From Actinoplanes octamycinicus (GTDB lineage Bacteria; Actinomycetota; Actinomycetes; Mycobacteriales; Micromonosporaceae), in assembly GCF_014205225.1 (NCBI RefSeq), contig NZ_JACHNB010000001.1:8971501-9035500 (forward strand): a stretch of 64,000 bases of DNA, given 5' to 3'. This document shows, one piece after another, positions 35,390-44,383 of this stretch. A model generated the notes under the pieces. That model did no database searches and was not told where the DNA came from. It saw only the letters and a list, made by a program, of their open reading frames with translations. Numbering within the stretch: position 1 is the stretch's first letter; each line of letters begins with the position of its first letter. A program made the translations under genes and the position numbers.

Positions 35390-37276
35390 TCAACTCTCCG
35401 CGTCGAGCGCTTGATCCAGGTTTGCGAGCTGTTCACCCACCGTTCCGATGGCGATCATGCCGGTCCCGGCGCCCGCCACCTCCCCCGCGGCCGGTCCCAG
35501 AGCGGTCCGGGCGCGCCGCATCATCGGGCGATCGCCGCTGGTCACGGCCGCTTTCCCGAGCAGCCACCAGAGTGCCTCGGCGAGCAGGCCGGGCGGCGGG
35601 TCCGGGAGATCCCGCAGCGCGCGGTGGTCCCACAGGGGCAGGACCCATGTCGCGTACGACCCGAAGCCCTCGAACGCGCCGAGCTCGCGTCCCCGCCGCA
35701 GCCGCGCCCCGAGCAGCGCGAGCGCCACCAGACCGTCCCCGACCCCGGGCATCCCGGCCGCGTCCAGCCGCTCGCCGAGAGCCCGGTAGGCCCGCTCGAC
35801 CGCCGGGTACCCCGCACCGTCCAGGTCCTCCCGCAGCGCCGCGTAGCCCGCGGTGAAGACCTCGACCAGCGGCAGCTCGTGCCGCACGCCCAGCCCCCCG
35901 GCCGCCGCCGCGTGCCGGTCCGCGCCGGCCAGGTCGCCGAGCGCGGCCCGCGCCTGCACCCGGACCAGGTGCCCGAGCACCTCGGCGGTGACCAGCCCGT
36001 GCCGGCCGGCCAGCGCGATCAGCTCGGCGCCGATTGCGTCCCGCTCGGCGGCCAGCCCGGTCCGGTGGCACCGCTGCATCCAGCTCGCGTTGAGCGCGAA
36101 CGCCAGCAGCGCCGGGTCGTCCAGCTCCCGGGCGATCGCCTCGGCCTGCCGGGCACACTCGCCCGGCCACGGATCGGTGGTGCCCCGCGCCTCCAGCCCG
36201 ATCGTGGCGAGCAGCCGGGCGCGGGCCGCCGGGTGCCCGGCCGGCAGCGCGGCGAGGGTGCGGGCGGCGGCCGCCACGATGCCGGCCGCCCGGTCCGGGT
36301 CGTCCGCGCGGGGCCAGACGGCCGGCACGTCGTACGCCCCGATCACCCGGGCGGTCAGCTCCGGGTCGCCGAGCTGCTCGGCCGCCACCACCGCGGCGGC
36401 CCGCTGCTCCCGGGCGGTCCGCAGGCCACCGGCCCCGGTCACGGCGAGCGCGCGGAGCAGCCCGACGGCCGGTTCCAGCCGGGCCCGCGCGCCGCCGGCC
36501 ACCCGGTCGTACGCCTCGGCCGCCCGGGCCAGCGGATCCGCCGCGCCGGGGTCCAGGCCCGGCGCCTGCCGGAGCACGTCCTCCTCGAGCCGGCGCAGCG
36601 CCGGCCCCGGGTCCACGCCGAGCTGCTCGACCAGCAGGGTCCGGGCCCGGCGCAGCACGGCGAGGGCATCGCCCTGACGGCCGGTCCGATAGAGTGCCAG
36701 GGCGAGCAGGCGCCAGCCCTCCTCCCGCCAGGGGTGCGCGGTCACGTGCGCGTCCAGGTCGGCGATCGCGGCGGCGTCCAGCCTGGCTGCGGCCCGGCTC
36801 TCGACGGCTTGCAGGCGCAGCTCGGTGAGGCGGGCCCGGTCAGCGGCGGCCCACGGCGCTTCCGGGAAATCGGCGTAGGCGGGACCGCGCCACCACCCCA
36901 GCGCCTCGTCCAGGACGGCCGGGTCGGTGGACCGGGCGGCGGCTTCGAAGCGCCAGGCGTCGACGGCCTGCCCGGTGGGGCGGAGGGCGTACCCCAAACC
37001 CTCAGTGACCAGCAGCGATGCCGGCGCCCTCGGCGGCCGGTCCGGTTCCAGGGCGCGCCGCAGCGCGGCGACGAACGTCCGCACCGCGGCGACCGCGCCG
37101 TCCGGCGGCGCGACCCAGAGGTCCGCGACCAGATCGCCGACCGGCACCACCCGCCGTCTGGCCACCAGCAACCGGCCCAGCACCGCCCGGTGCATCGGCC
37201 CCTTCAGCCCGACCCGCCGCCCGGCCGCGTCGACGGCGATCAGCGGGCCCAGCACGCCGAAGCGGATCTCGCTCAT
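35390..37276 (-). CDS. SARP-type transcriptional regulator (AfsR/DnrI-like, no ATPase)
   Basis: 628 residues. An OmpR-type winged helix (MSEIRFGVLGPLIAVDAAGR; GPMHRAVLGRLLVARRRVVP; AVAAVRTFVAALRRALEPD; GYALRP) is followed by a BTAD domain to about residue 240 (HVTAHPWREEGWRLLALALY, RTGRQGDALAVLRRARTLLV, LGVDPGPALRRLE). The remaining 390 residues are helical and TPR-like. There is no P-loop, so this is not a full AfsR-type STAND protein. SARPs activate secondary-metabolite genes, but no biosynthetic cluster is visible beside it. It is divergent, over 57 bp, from the dehalogenase-like hydrolase gene. Confidence 0.9.
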   Translation of the reverse strand: MSEIRFGVLGPLIAVDAAGRRVGLKGPMHRAVLGRLLVARRRVVPVGDLVADLWVAPPDGAVAAVRTFVAALRRALEPDRPPRAPASLLVTEGLGYALRPTGQAVDAWRFEAAARSTDPAVLDEALGWWRGPAYADFPEAPWAAADRARLTELRLQAVESRAAARLDAAAIADLDAHVTAHPWREEGWRLLALALYRTGRQGDALAVLRRARTLLVEQLGVDPGPALRRLEEDVLRQAPGLDPGAADPLARAAEAYDRVAGGARARLEPAVGLLRALAVTGAGGLRTAREQRAAAVVAAEQLGDPELTARVIGAYDVPAVWPRADDPDRAAGIVAAAARTLAALPAGHPAARARLLATIGLEARGTTDPWPGECARQAEAIARELDDPALLAFALNASWMQRCHRTGLAAERDAIGAELIALAGRHGLVTAEVLGHLVRVQARAALGDLAGADRHAAAAGGLGVRHELPLVEVFTAGYAALREDLDGAGYPAVERAYRALGERLDAAGMPGVGDGLVALALLGARLRRGRELGAFEGFGSYATWVLPLWDHRALRDLPDPPPGLLAEALWWLLGKAAVTSGDRPMMRRARTALGPAAGEVAGAGTGMIAIGTVGEQLANLDQALDAES

Positions 37277-37333
37277 CGGTTGCTCATCCGCCTTCCGCAG
37301 GCTGATTCCCGAGTCACCCAGAAAGGATCACCC

Positions 37334-38197
37334 ATGGTCGAGTACCACCAGATTCCGGTCGCCGACGGTGTCGCGCTGCACACCGCGGTCGCCGGCTCCG
37401 GCAGCCCGGTCGTGCTGCTGCACGGCTTCCCGCAGACCCACCTGATGTGGCGGCACGTCGCCGCCCGGCTCGCCGCCGACCACACGGTCATCTACCCGGA
37501 CCTGCGCGGTTACGGCGCCAGCGACAAGCCGGCCGAGACCGGCCCGGACGTCTACAGCAAGCGGACCATGGCCGCCGACATCGTGGCGCTGGCCCGCGAA
37601 CTGGGCCACGACCGGTTCGCGCTGGCCGGGCACGACCGCGGCGCGCTGGTCGCCTTCCGCGCGGCGCTGGACCACCCCGGCACGGTCACCCACCTGGCCA
37701 GCCTGGACGTGCTGCCGACGCTGGACATGTGGGACGTGATGCGCGGGGCGAGCGCCGCGGTCGGCTGGCACCTGTACCTGATGGCCCAGCCGCCGGGCCT
37801 GCCGGAGCGGATGATCGCGGCCACCGCCGACGAGTTCTTCGGCCACTTCCTGGACGTCTGGACCAGGGACCCGGCGGCGATCCCGGCCGACGTGCGGCGG
37901 GCCTACCTGGACGCCGCCCGGGGCGCGGTGCCGTCGATCGTCGCCGACTACCGCGCCACGGCCGGCATCGACCTGGCCCACGACCGGGCCGACCGGGCCG
38001 CCGGGACGACGCTGGCCATGCCGGTCACCGTGCTGCAGCAGGACTGGGGCTCGCTGCTCGGCTTCGACGCAGCGGCGCTGTGGGGCGCGTGGGCGCCGGA
38101 TCTGCGGCACGTGCCGGTGCGGGCCGGGCACTTCATGGCCGAGGAGGTCCCGGATCTCGTCGCGGACGAGATCCGGGAGCTGCTGACTAGAGCTTGA
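37334..38197 (+). CDS. Alpha/beta hydrolase, haloacetate dehalogenase/epoxide hydrolase-like
   Basis: A 287-residue cytoplasmic hydrolase behind an AAAGGA site. HGFPQTHLMWRHVAARLA supplies the oxyanion HG motif, YPDLRGYGASDKP is a family signature, and the nucleophile elbow is LAGHDRGALVAFRAALDHPG with Asp as nucleophile. The catalytic His is in VRAGHFMAEEVPDLVADEI. An Asp nucleophile plus the HGFPQ and DHP signatures point to haloacetate dehalogenase or epoxide hydrolase chemistry rather than esterase. It is divergent from the SARP gene, and its last 11 bp overlap the convergent reductase gene. Confidence 0.9.
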   Translation: MVEYHQIPVADGVALHTAVAGSGSPVVLLHGFPQTHLMWRHVAARLAADHTVIYPDLRGYGASDKPAETGPDVYSKRTMAADIVALARELGHDRFALAGHDRGALVAFRAALDHPGTVTHLASLDVLPTLDMWDVMRGASAAVGWHLYLMAQPPGLPERMIAATADEFFGHFLDVWTRDPAAIPADVRRAYLDAARGAVPSIVADYRATAGIDLAHDRADRAAGTTLAMPVTVLQQDWGSLLGFDAAALWGAWAPDLRHVPVRAGHFMAEEVPDLVADEIRELLTRA

Positions 38198-39182
38198 TCA
38201 CCATCTTGCCGGTGTTCTCGCCGCGCATCAGGCCGAGGAACGCCTCGGGCGCGTTCTCCAGGCCCTCGACCACGGTCTCCTGCGCGGAGATCTGCCCGGC
38301 CCGCAGCCAGCCGCCGACCTCGGCCACGAAGTCCGGCATCCGCTTGCTGTGGTTGCCGACGATGAAGCCGCGCAGGGTCAGCTCCTTGCCGATGGCCAGC
38401 GCCAGGTTGCGCGGCGCGGCCGGCGGAGCGGTGTCGTTGTACTGGGCGATCGCCCCGCAGAGCGCCACCCGGCCGAACTTGTTCAGCGACGTGATCGCGG
38501 CTTCCAGGTGGTCGCCGCCGACGTTGTCGAAGTAGACGTCGATCCCGTCCGGGGCGGCCGCGCGCAGCTGCTCCCGGACCGGGGCGTCCTTGTAGTTGAA
38601 CGCCGCGTCGAAGCCCAGCTCGTCGACCAGGTAGCGGACCTTCTCCGCGGAACCGGCGCTGCCGATCACCCGCTTGGCGCCGCGCAGCTTGGCGATCTGG
38701 CCGACCACGCTGCCGACCGCGCCGGCCGCGCCGGAGACGAAGACCGTGTCGCCCTCGCGGAACTGGGCGATGTCGAGCAGGCCGACATACGCCGTCAGGC
38801 CGGTCATGCCGAGCAGCCCGAGGTAGGCCGACGGGGTCGGCGCGGCGGCCGGGTCGACGACCCGCACGTGCCCGGCGTCCACCACGGCGTGGTCGCGCCA
38901 GCCCAGGCCGTGCAGCACGGTGGCGCCGACCGGCACCTCGGCCACGTCCGAGGCGATCACCTCACCGATCGCGGCGCCGTCCAGCGGCTTGCCGACCTGG
39001 AACGGGGCGACGTACGACTCGACGTCGTTCATCCGGCCCCGCATGTACGGGTCCACCGACATGAACCGGTTGCGCACCAGCACCTGCCCCGGGCCCGGCT
39101 CCGGGGTGGGCAGCTCCACCAGGTCGAAGTTGTCGGCGGTCGGCCAGCCACTGGGCCGGCTGGCAAGACGGATCTCCCGCAT
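38187..39182 (-). CDS. NADP-dependent oxidoreductase (CurA/2-alkenal reductase type MDR)
   Basis: A 331-residue zinc-free medium-chain dehydrogenase/reductase. N-terminal MREIRLASRPSGWPTADNFD, MSVDPYMRGRMNDVESYVAP, the cofactor-binding motif FVSGAAGAVGSVVGQIAKL and DVYFDNVGGDHLEAAI are typical of the family that reduces alpha,beta-unsaturated carbonyls with NADPH. It is divergent from a TetR gene across a 73-bp region with overlapping dyads, and it is probably the target of that TetR. The start MREIRL is favoured; the longer frame has no family support. Confidence 0.92.
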   Translation of the reverse strand: MREIRLASRPSGWPTADNFDLVELPTPEPGPGQVLVRNRFMSVDPYMRGRMNDVESYVAPFQVGKPLDGAAIGEVIASDVAEVPVGATVLHGLGWRDHAVVDAGHVRVVDPAAAPTPSAYLGLLGMTGLTAYVGLLDIAQFREGDTVFVSGAAGAVGSVVGQIAKLRGAKRVIGSAGSAEKVRYLVDELGFDAAFNYKDAPVREQLRAAAPDGIDVYFDNVGGDHLEAAITSLNKFGRVALCGAIAQYNDTAPPAAPRNLALAIGKELTLRGFIVGNHSKRMPDFVAEVGGWLRAGQISAQETVVEGLENAPEAFLGLMRGENTGKMVIKL

Positions 39183-39210
39183 CGGATCCTCCACAGGTCG
39201 TCGTTGGTAA

Positions 39211-39235
39211 TCGACAGTATGTCGAAAAACTCGAC
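39211..39235. promoter_or_regulatory. Two overlapping dyads in the divergent reductase/TetR promoter
   Basis: TCGACA-GTA-TGTCGA (39211-39225) and GTCGA-AAAAC-TCGAC (39221-39235) share a half-site. They lie between the reductase and the TetR gene. Likely operators for the TetR protein. Confidence 0.6.
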
Positions 39236-39255
39236 GCCGCGTTACTGTGATCGCC

Positions 39256-39891
39256 ATGACGACGGTTCCGGCCGGCCGCCGGCGCGGCCCCAGCAAGGGT
39301 GACCTGCGCGAACGGGCGATCCTGGAAACCGCTCGCCGGCTGCTGGCCGACAAGCCGCTGGCCGACATCACGATCGACGAGCTGGCCGCCGGGGCGCAGA
39401 TCTCCCGGTCCAGCTTCTACTTCTACTTCGACTCGAAACTGGCCGTCGTGGTCGCGCTGCTGCACGGGCTGGCCGGCGAGCTGGGCCGGGACAGCGAGCC
39501 GTGGCTGGCCGGCACCGGGCCGGACGTGCCCGCGCTGCGCGCGTCCCTGACCGCGCTCGCCGCGCTCTGGCGCGACCAGGGCCGGCTGATCGCCGGGGCG
39601 CTCGCCGCCGCACCCGGCTGCCCACCCATCGCGCAGTGGCGGGCCGGGCTGCGCGAGGCGCACGTGGCCCGGCTCGCCGCCCGGATCGAGCGGGACCGGG
39701 CGGCCGGCCTGGCCCCCGACGGCCCGGCGCCCCGGGTGCTCGCCGCGCTCGTCGACGACCTGCGGACCGCCGCGTTCGCCGCCGCGGCCGACCCGGAGGC
39801 GCTGGTCGACGACCTGGTCACGGTCGAGCTGCGGATGCTCTACGGCGATCTCCCGGTTCCTGGTTTCGTGGTTCCCCCCTCGCAGCCGTGA
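39256..39891 (+). CDS. TetR-family regulator
   Basis: 211 residues, start MTTVPAGRRRGPSKGDLRER. HTH: ITIDELAAGAQISRSSFYFY followed by FDSKLAVVVALLHG. The C-terminal domain is of the EthR-like type (LTALAALWRDQGRLIAGALA). The neighbouring divergent reductase gene and the dyads between them suggest control of an aldehyde or quinone stress response. Confidence 0.9.
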   Translation: MTTVPAGRRRGPSKGDLRERAILETARRLLADKPLADITIDELAAGAQISRSSFYFYFDSKLAVVVALLHGLAGELGRDSEPWLAGTGPDVPALRASLTALAALWRDQGRLIAGALAAAPGCPPIAQWRAGLREAHVARLAARIERDRAAGLAPDGPAPRVLAALVDDLRTAAFAAAADPEALVDDLVTVELRMLYGDLPVPGFVVPPSQP

Positions 39892-39912
39892 TCGGCGGGG
39901 CACCCTGAGGTC

Positions 39913-40668
39913 ATGCGTATCGGGGTCATTGGGGCAGGGCAGCTGGGCGGCACGCTGGCCACGTGGTGCGCCGAGAGTGGGCACGACGTGGCGGTCACCT
40001 CGCGGCATCCGGACCGGCTGACCGACCTGGTCGAGCACGGCGACGGGCACATCCGGGCGATGTCGATCCCGGAGGCGGCCGCCTTCGGCGAGATCGCGTT
40101 CTTCGCGCCGAACTGGGAGTCGGCCCACGAGGCCGTCGACCTCGCGCACGACGCGCTCTCCGGGAAGGTGGTCATCGACGCCACCAACCCGCTGACCACG
40201 CCGGCCCCGCCGCCGCTCGGCGCGCAGCCGGACGCACCCGGCCCGGGCGGGCTCGGCGCGTTCGCCCCCGGTTTCCCGTCCGCGCTGGAGATCCCGGCGT
40301 TCGTCCGGGTGCCGGCCGCGCCCGGCACCAGCCCGGCGATGGGCGCCTCCAGCAAGAGCGGCTTCGAGACGCTGATCTCCTGGGCACCGGACATCCACTG
40401 GGTGAAGGCGTTCAACACCATCTCCACCGACGTCCTCGACCGCCGGCGCGGCCACGACCCGCTGCTCGCCGAGTACGTCTGCACCGACCAGCGCGACGCC
40501 CGCGAGGCGGCCTGCCGGATCATCCAGGAGCTGGGCTTCGCCCCGTTCTTCGCCGGCGGCCCGGAAGCGGCCCGGCTCACCGAGACCGGCGGCCCGCTGC
40601 AGATGCGCGAGGTGGACGTCCAGGACGCCAAGGACGTCCTGGCCGAAGCCCTGGCCACCATCCACTGA
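39913..40668 (+). CDS. NADPH/F420-type reductase-like Rossmann protein
   Basis: 251 residues. A dinucleotide-binding motif opens the protein (MRIGVIGAGQLGGTLATWCA, GxGxxG variant GAGQLGG), then HDVAVTSRHPDRLTDLV and KVVIDATNPLTTPAPPPLG. WVKAFNTISTDVLDR and the C-terminal region fit the NADP-oxidoreductase coenzyme F420-dependent family (Pfam F420_oxidored). The substrate is unknown. It lies 21 bp after the TetR gene in the same direction and may be co-transcribed. Confidence 0.82.
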   Translation: MRIGVIGAGQLGGTLATWCAESGHDVAVTSRHPDRLTDLVEHGDGHIRAMSIPEAAAFGEIAFFAPNWESAHEAVDLAHDALSGKVVIDATNPLTTPAPPPLGAQPDAPGPGGLGAFAPGFPSALEIPAFVRVPAAPGTSPAMGASSKSGFETLISWAPDIHWVKAFNTISTDVLDRRRGHDPLLAEYVCTDQRDAREAACRIIQELGFAPFFAGGPEAARLTETGGPLQMREVDVQDAKDVLAEALATIH

Positions 40669-40758
40669 CGACCCGCTCGCGCCAGGCCGTCGGGTGGGCG
40701 CGGGCCGCCTCGATCGCCTCGGCCAGGGCGGCGCACTCCAGGGGCCCGTCACCACCGC

Positions 40759-41259
40759 TTACGGTACGACCGAAGCCGCCTCCACGGTCGCGACCAGCGC
40801 ACCGACGCGCAGCACGCCGTCGTCCAGCGGCACGCACCGCACCCCGCCACGGCGGCGTAACGCCTTCATCGCCCCCGGCCCGACGGTCACGTCCATCCAC
40901 GCGCACGGGTTGGCCGCCCGGCGCACCGCCAGCCGCACCGGCCCGTCCCCGGAGTCCAGCACGAGCACCGACCCGACCAGGTCGTCCACCGTCCGCTCGC
41001 CGACGACCAGTCCGGCCACGAGCACGTTGCGCCGCACCTGGGCCAGCCCGACGCCGGCCGGCAAGGACTCCCGTGCGATCACGGTGATCGACGCATCCCG
41101 ATGCGCCGGATGATTGAAGTACCGATCCCCCACGATCCCCATCCCGGCCCGCACCCGGACCTCCCGCACCAGCTCGCCGTCCGGCGCCGCCCCCGGCCCG
41201 TCCTGGGGCCGCCCCTCGAACCGATGCACCGGCGACGCCAGCAACTCCACGATCTCCAC
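40759..41259 (-). CDS. MOSC-domain protein
   Basis: A 166-residue protein with GTG start. A compact MOSC domain: VRVRAGMGIVGDRYFNHPAH, ITVIARESLP, VRRNVLVAGL, and the conserved Cys in RAANPCAWMDVTVGPG. MOSC domains transfer sulfur or bind molybdopterin cofactor. Stand-alone members often serve in detoxification of N-hydroxylated compounds. It is convergent with the preceding reductase. Confidence 0.85.
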   Translation of the reverse strand: MEIVELLASPVHRFEGRPQDGPGAAPDGELVREVRVRAGMGIVGDRYFNHPAHRDASITVIARESLPAGVGLAQVRRNVLVAGLVVGERTVDDLVGSVLVLDSGDGPVRLAVRRAANPCAWMDVTVGPGAMKALRRRGGVRCVPLDDGVLRVGALVATVEAASVVP

Positions 41260-41403
41260 CCGGCAAAACTAGGTGACCGGTGGTGATCGCGGGTTGGTCG
41301 GAGTCTTGATCGACCCGCGTTGTTGTTCAGCGGGTGGCCGGGGACCGGCTTCTGTCCGGTTGGCGAGCTGGACAGCTCCGGGCGAGGCGGGCGAGGTTCA
41401 GCC

Positions 41404-41548
41404 GCTCTCGGGTTTGGGGTTGGCGATCGTGACCGGCCACGGGCGTCGCCCTGGAGGGCTGAGCGTTCTGGACGCGCAGCGGCCAGCTCGGCCCGGAAGG
41501 GTCCCTGGCGGGAGCGACGATCAGTGATCAGCGCGGATCCGAGTCAGC
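41404..41548 (+). repeat. Dispersed intergenic repeat, copy A
   Basis: The core 41456-41546 matches the reverse complement of 59286-59377 with four differences in 92 positions (three substitutions, one indel). Weaker similarity extends left to about 41404. The core folds as GGGCTGAG…CTCGGCCC with an inner CTGG/CCAG stem. It lies between the MOSC gene and the histidine kinase. Upstream DNA 41260-41403 has no gene I can support; it has a GATC-rich segment, GAGTCTTGATCGACCCGCG. Confidence 0.9.
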
Positions 41549-41648
41549 CGGCCCGTGAATTTGATCTTGCAGACTGACGCTGAATACGGCGCATCCGCTC
41601 AGAGTGTGGGGAACCCGGCCGATAGGAACAGGTCGGAGGGAGACGGCG

Positions 41649-43712
41649 TTGATCGGCTACCCGCGGTCACTGGCCCGGACCGCGTTCTTCGCCCTTCTGT
41701 ACGCCGCCGCGGTCTACGCCGGACGACGGACCGCGATGGTCGACGACGGCGTCAGCCTGGTCTGGCCGGCGGCCGGCGTCGCGGTCGTCTGGTACTGCGC
41801 GATCCGCGACGCGCCCACCCGCCACCTGGACATGCTGCTGCTCGCGGTGATCCTCGGCGTCGGGAACTGGTGGACCGGCGCACCCCCGGCGGTCGGCGTG
41901 GTCGCCGGACTGGTCGGCCTGATCCAGGTCGGGATCTTCCGGTGGACGCTGCGCCGGCTGCGACCGACCCTGTGGGGCGCCGGCGGCACCGACTGCCTGC
42001 GCTCGCCGCGCGACCTGTGGGCGCTGTTCGGCGCCGGACTGGCCTGCAGCGTCGGCGCGAACCTCGCCAGCCTGCTGGGCCGCTGGCTGGTCACCGGCTC
42101 GATCCCGGTGGCACTGTCGGTGATGTCGCTGGCCCGGCACATGGCCAGCATCCTGATCTTCGGGGCGGTCGGGATCTGCGTCGGCGCGGCGCTCGCCGGA
42201 CGCCACCGGCCGCGGCGCGAGGCACGCTGGCGGAGGGCGGAGACCGCGGGGATCCTCACGGTGAGCTTCATCGGGCAGACCGCCGCTTTCGCGTACGAAC
42301 ACAAACTCCCGCTGTCGTTCGCGCTCCTCGGCTTCACGGTCCTGGTCGGCACCCGGCTGCGCACCCCGTGGGTGCTGCTGCACACGCTGGTGGTCAGTCT
42401 CGTCGCGATCCAGTACACGCTGCTCGGCTCCGGGCCGTTCGCGCAGGTCGGCGACGTCAGCCGGCGGGCGGTGATCGTGCAGCTGTTCTGTGTCCTGGTC
42501 ACCCTGGTCGGGCTGTCGCTGTCACTGGCCCGCGACGAACGGCGGGAGCTGCTGGCCGCGCTCGCCGAGGAGAAGGCGGAACTGGAGGCGCAGCGCCGGC
42601 AGGCGGCCCACCACGCCGACCTGCTCACCGCGATCATCGACTCGATGGCCGACGGGCTCGCCGTGGTCGCCCCGGACGGCCGGGTCACCCTGCACAATCC
42701 GGCCGTGGTCGACCTGCTCGGCAGCGCCTCCGGCTGGCAGGGCCTGCACCGCCTGGACGGCACCCGGTACGCCGAGCCGCCCTACCTGCCGGCGCTCGCC
42801 GGTGAGGACGTGCCCGGGGTGGACGTGCTGGTCCGGAACCCGGCGGTGCCGGACGGCCGGGTGCTCCGGGTGACCGCCACGCCGTTGCGGCACCCGGACG
42901 GCACGCGCAGCGCGGTGGTGCTCTTCCACGACGTCACCGCGGAGCGCCGGCACCGCGACGAGCTCACCAACTTCGCCGGGGTGGTGGCGCACGACCTGCT
43001 CAACCCGCTCGCCAGCATCGAGGGCTGGACGACGGCGGCGCAGGACGCGCTCAGCGACGTGCCGGAGCACGCCGGTCTCGACGAGGCGCTCGGCTATCTG
43101 GCCCGGCTGCTGCGGGCGTCCACCCGGATGCGCGGGCTGATCGACGGGCTGCTGGCCTACACGACCGCGCGGGAGGCGGCCGTGGCGCCGGCCCGGGTCG
43201 ACCTGGGCGAGGTGGTCGCCGACATCTGCCTGGCCCGGACGGACGCCGCGGTGGCCGCCGGGAAACCGGAACCGGTCTTCGACGTCGGCCGGCTGCCGGC
43301 GGTGCAGGCGGATCCGATCCTGGTCCGCCAGCTGATCGACAATCTGATCGGCAACGCCGTCAAGTACACCGCGCCCGGGGTCACCCCGGCGCTGCGGATC
43401 ACCGCGGACGGCTCGCCGGCGGACTCGGCCGCGGCCGACGCCGGCATGGTGACGGTGCGGATCGCCGACAACGGCATCGGCATCCCGGAGGGGCAGCACG
43501 AGGCGATCTTCGGGAACTTCCACCGTGCGCACACCACCGGCGGCTACCTCGGCACCGGTCTCGGCCTGGCCATCTGCCAACGCATCGTGGAACGGCACGG
43601 CGGTCACATCGCCGCCTCGGACAATCCGGGCGGCGGCTCCTGCTTCACCTTCACCCTTCCGGCCGCCGCACCGTCCCCCGCTCCGACCCACCCGGTTCTC
43701 TCCCGCGCCTGA
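41649..43712 (+). CDS. MASE1-type membrane histidine kinase with PAS domain
   Basis: 687 residues from a TTG start six bases after GGAGGGAG. Residues 1-290 form eight or so membrane helices of MASE1 type (LARTAFFALLYAAAVYAGRR; GVSLVWPAAGVAVVWYCAIR). A coiled coil leads to a PAS domain (ITAIIDSMADGLAVVAPDGR pattern, about 330-430) and then HisKA with the phospho-acceptor in VVAHDLLNPLASIEGW (His about 450). HATPase_c has the N box IDNLIGNAVKYT, G1 DNGIGIP, F box FGNFHRAH and G2 GTGLGLAICQRI. No response regulator is adjacent, so it is an orphan kinase. GTG 41604 is an alternative start. Confidence 0.92.
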   Translation: MIGYPRSLARTAFFALLYAAAVYAGRRTAMVDDGVSLVWPAAGVAVVWYCAIRDAPTRHLDMLLLAVILGVGNWWTGAPPAVGVVAGLVGLIQVGIFRWTLRRLRPTLWGAGGTDCLRSPRDLWALFGAGLACSVGANLASLLGRWLVTGSIPVALSVMSLARHMASILIFGAVGICVGAALAGRHRPRREARWRRAETAGILTVSFIGQTAAFAYEHKLPLSFALLGFTVLVGTRLRTPWVLLHTLVVSLVAIQYTLLGSGPFAQVGDVSRRAVIVQLFCVLVTLVGLSLSLARDERRELLAALAEEKAELEAQRRQAAHHADLLTAIIDSMADGLAVVAPDGRVTLHNPAVVDLLGSASGWQGLHRLDGTRYAEPPYLPALAGEDVPGVDVLVRNPAVPDGRVLRVTATPLRHPDGTRSAVVLFHDVTAERRHRDELTNFAGVVAHDLLNPLASIEGWTTAAQDALSDVPEHAGLDEALGYLARLLRASTRMRGLIDGLLAYTTAREAAVAPARVDLGEVVADICLARTDAAVAAGKPEPVFDVGRLPAVQADPILVRQLIDNLIGNAVKYTAPGVTPALRITADGSPADSAAADAGMVTVRIADNGIGIPEGQHEAIFGNFHRAHTTGGYLGTGLGLAICQRIVERHGGHIAASDNPGGGSCFTFTLPAAAPSPAPTHPVLSRA

Positions 43713-43839
43713 TCCCGCCCCTCCCTCCCGGTCCGATCCCCGCTGCCGCCCGGCCTTGCTCCCGCAGCCGCCGCTTTCTTCCCGCTCGTGTTGTCCCGTC
43801 CTGCTCGCGCCGGCCTCCTCCCCGCTCGCGCCGCCCGGC

Positions 43840-44052
43840 CTAGACCAGGATGTTGACCGCGCTGCCGTGGTCCAGCCGGGCGATCGCGTCCCGGCTCTCC
43901 AGCACCCCGATCCGGTCGTCTTCCCGTTCCGGCCGGGGCACCCCCTCCCGGACATGCTCGATGAGCTGCTGGCAGTCCTCCCGCAACCGCAACCAGGCCG
44001 CGTGCGTCTCCCAGGCGGACGACGTCGTCGAGGTACCGATGCTGATGCTCAT
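43840..44052 (-). CDS. Small hypothetical protein (70 aa)
   Basis: Starts MSISIGTSTTSSAWETHAAW behind a good AGGAG site. The rest is LRLREDCQQLIEHVREGVPR and a tail ending GSAVNILV. One amphipathic helix is likely. I do not recognise the family. The coding composition and ribosome site support it. Confidence 0.65.
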   Translation of the reverse strand: MSISIGTSTTSSAWETHAAWLRLREDCQQLIEHVREGVPRPEREDDRIGVLESRDAIARLDHGSAVNILV

Positions 44053-44296
44053 CCCCACTCCTTGATCGTTTCGAAGGCCCCGACCATCGGCCGCCATCCG
44101 GCAACCTGAGGAATTCCCCACACCTCTCTTCCCTGCCACCCGGAGCCCCTCTCACCGGTCACTCCGAGGAGCGACCGAGAAGGCGCGCGACAGCGCCACC
44201 GTCTGCCCAGCGGGGCGTGCAAACCACATACCGGGGACAGTTCGGTCAGGTAGCGTCGGAAAAGTCTTCGCATTCCGAGCCAGGGCGGGAGGGACC
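44053..44296. other. Divergent upstream region before MCP-PilZ unit
   Basis: About 240 bp between the small leftward gene and the rightward leader ORF. It must hold promoters for both directions. I see no clear dyad, no sigma-28-type consensus and no coding frame worth calling. Confidence 0.5.
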
Positions 44297-44383
44297 GTGA
44301 GCCGATCGGCGAATCCCGGCTTCCAGAGCACCGCACAGCCCGGCCACACCACCGCCGGGCGCGGCGCTGACCTGCTGGTGTGA
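44297..44383 (+). CDS. Putative 28-aa leader ORF coupled to the MCP gene
   Basis: GTG follows GGGAGGG at proper spacing; the frame reads MSRSANPGFQSTAQPGHTTA, GRGADLLV and stop. Its TGA shares the A with the ATG of the MCP gene (TGATG), while the MCP gene has no ribosome site of its own. Translation of this small ORF therefore probably drives MCP translation. It may have no function as a peptide. Confidence 0.5.
   Translation: MSRSANPGFQSTAQPGHTTAGRGADLLV

Noticed and set aside
38187..38197. Overlap of the convergent hydrolase and reductase genes as an error
   Set aside because: Both stop codons are clear and both C-termini fit their families; an 11-bp tail overlap is normal.
40577..40755. 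Leftward frame reading LECAALAEAIEAARAHPTAW after the MOSC gene
   Set aside because: Looks partly protein-like, but has no start codon and runs into the reductase gene on the other strand; too weak to call.
35390..41259. Biosynthetic gene cluster around the SARP regulator
   Set aside because: No polyketide, peptide, terpene or similar synthase is present; neighbours are general hydrolases and reductases.
41320..41577. Small conserved protein encoded by the dispersed repeat (shared SSARKGPWRERRSVISADPS)
   Set aside because: The two copies do not share a start codon, ribosome site or C-terminus; similarity is explained by DNA identity.
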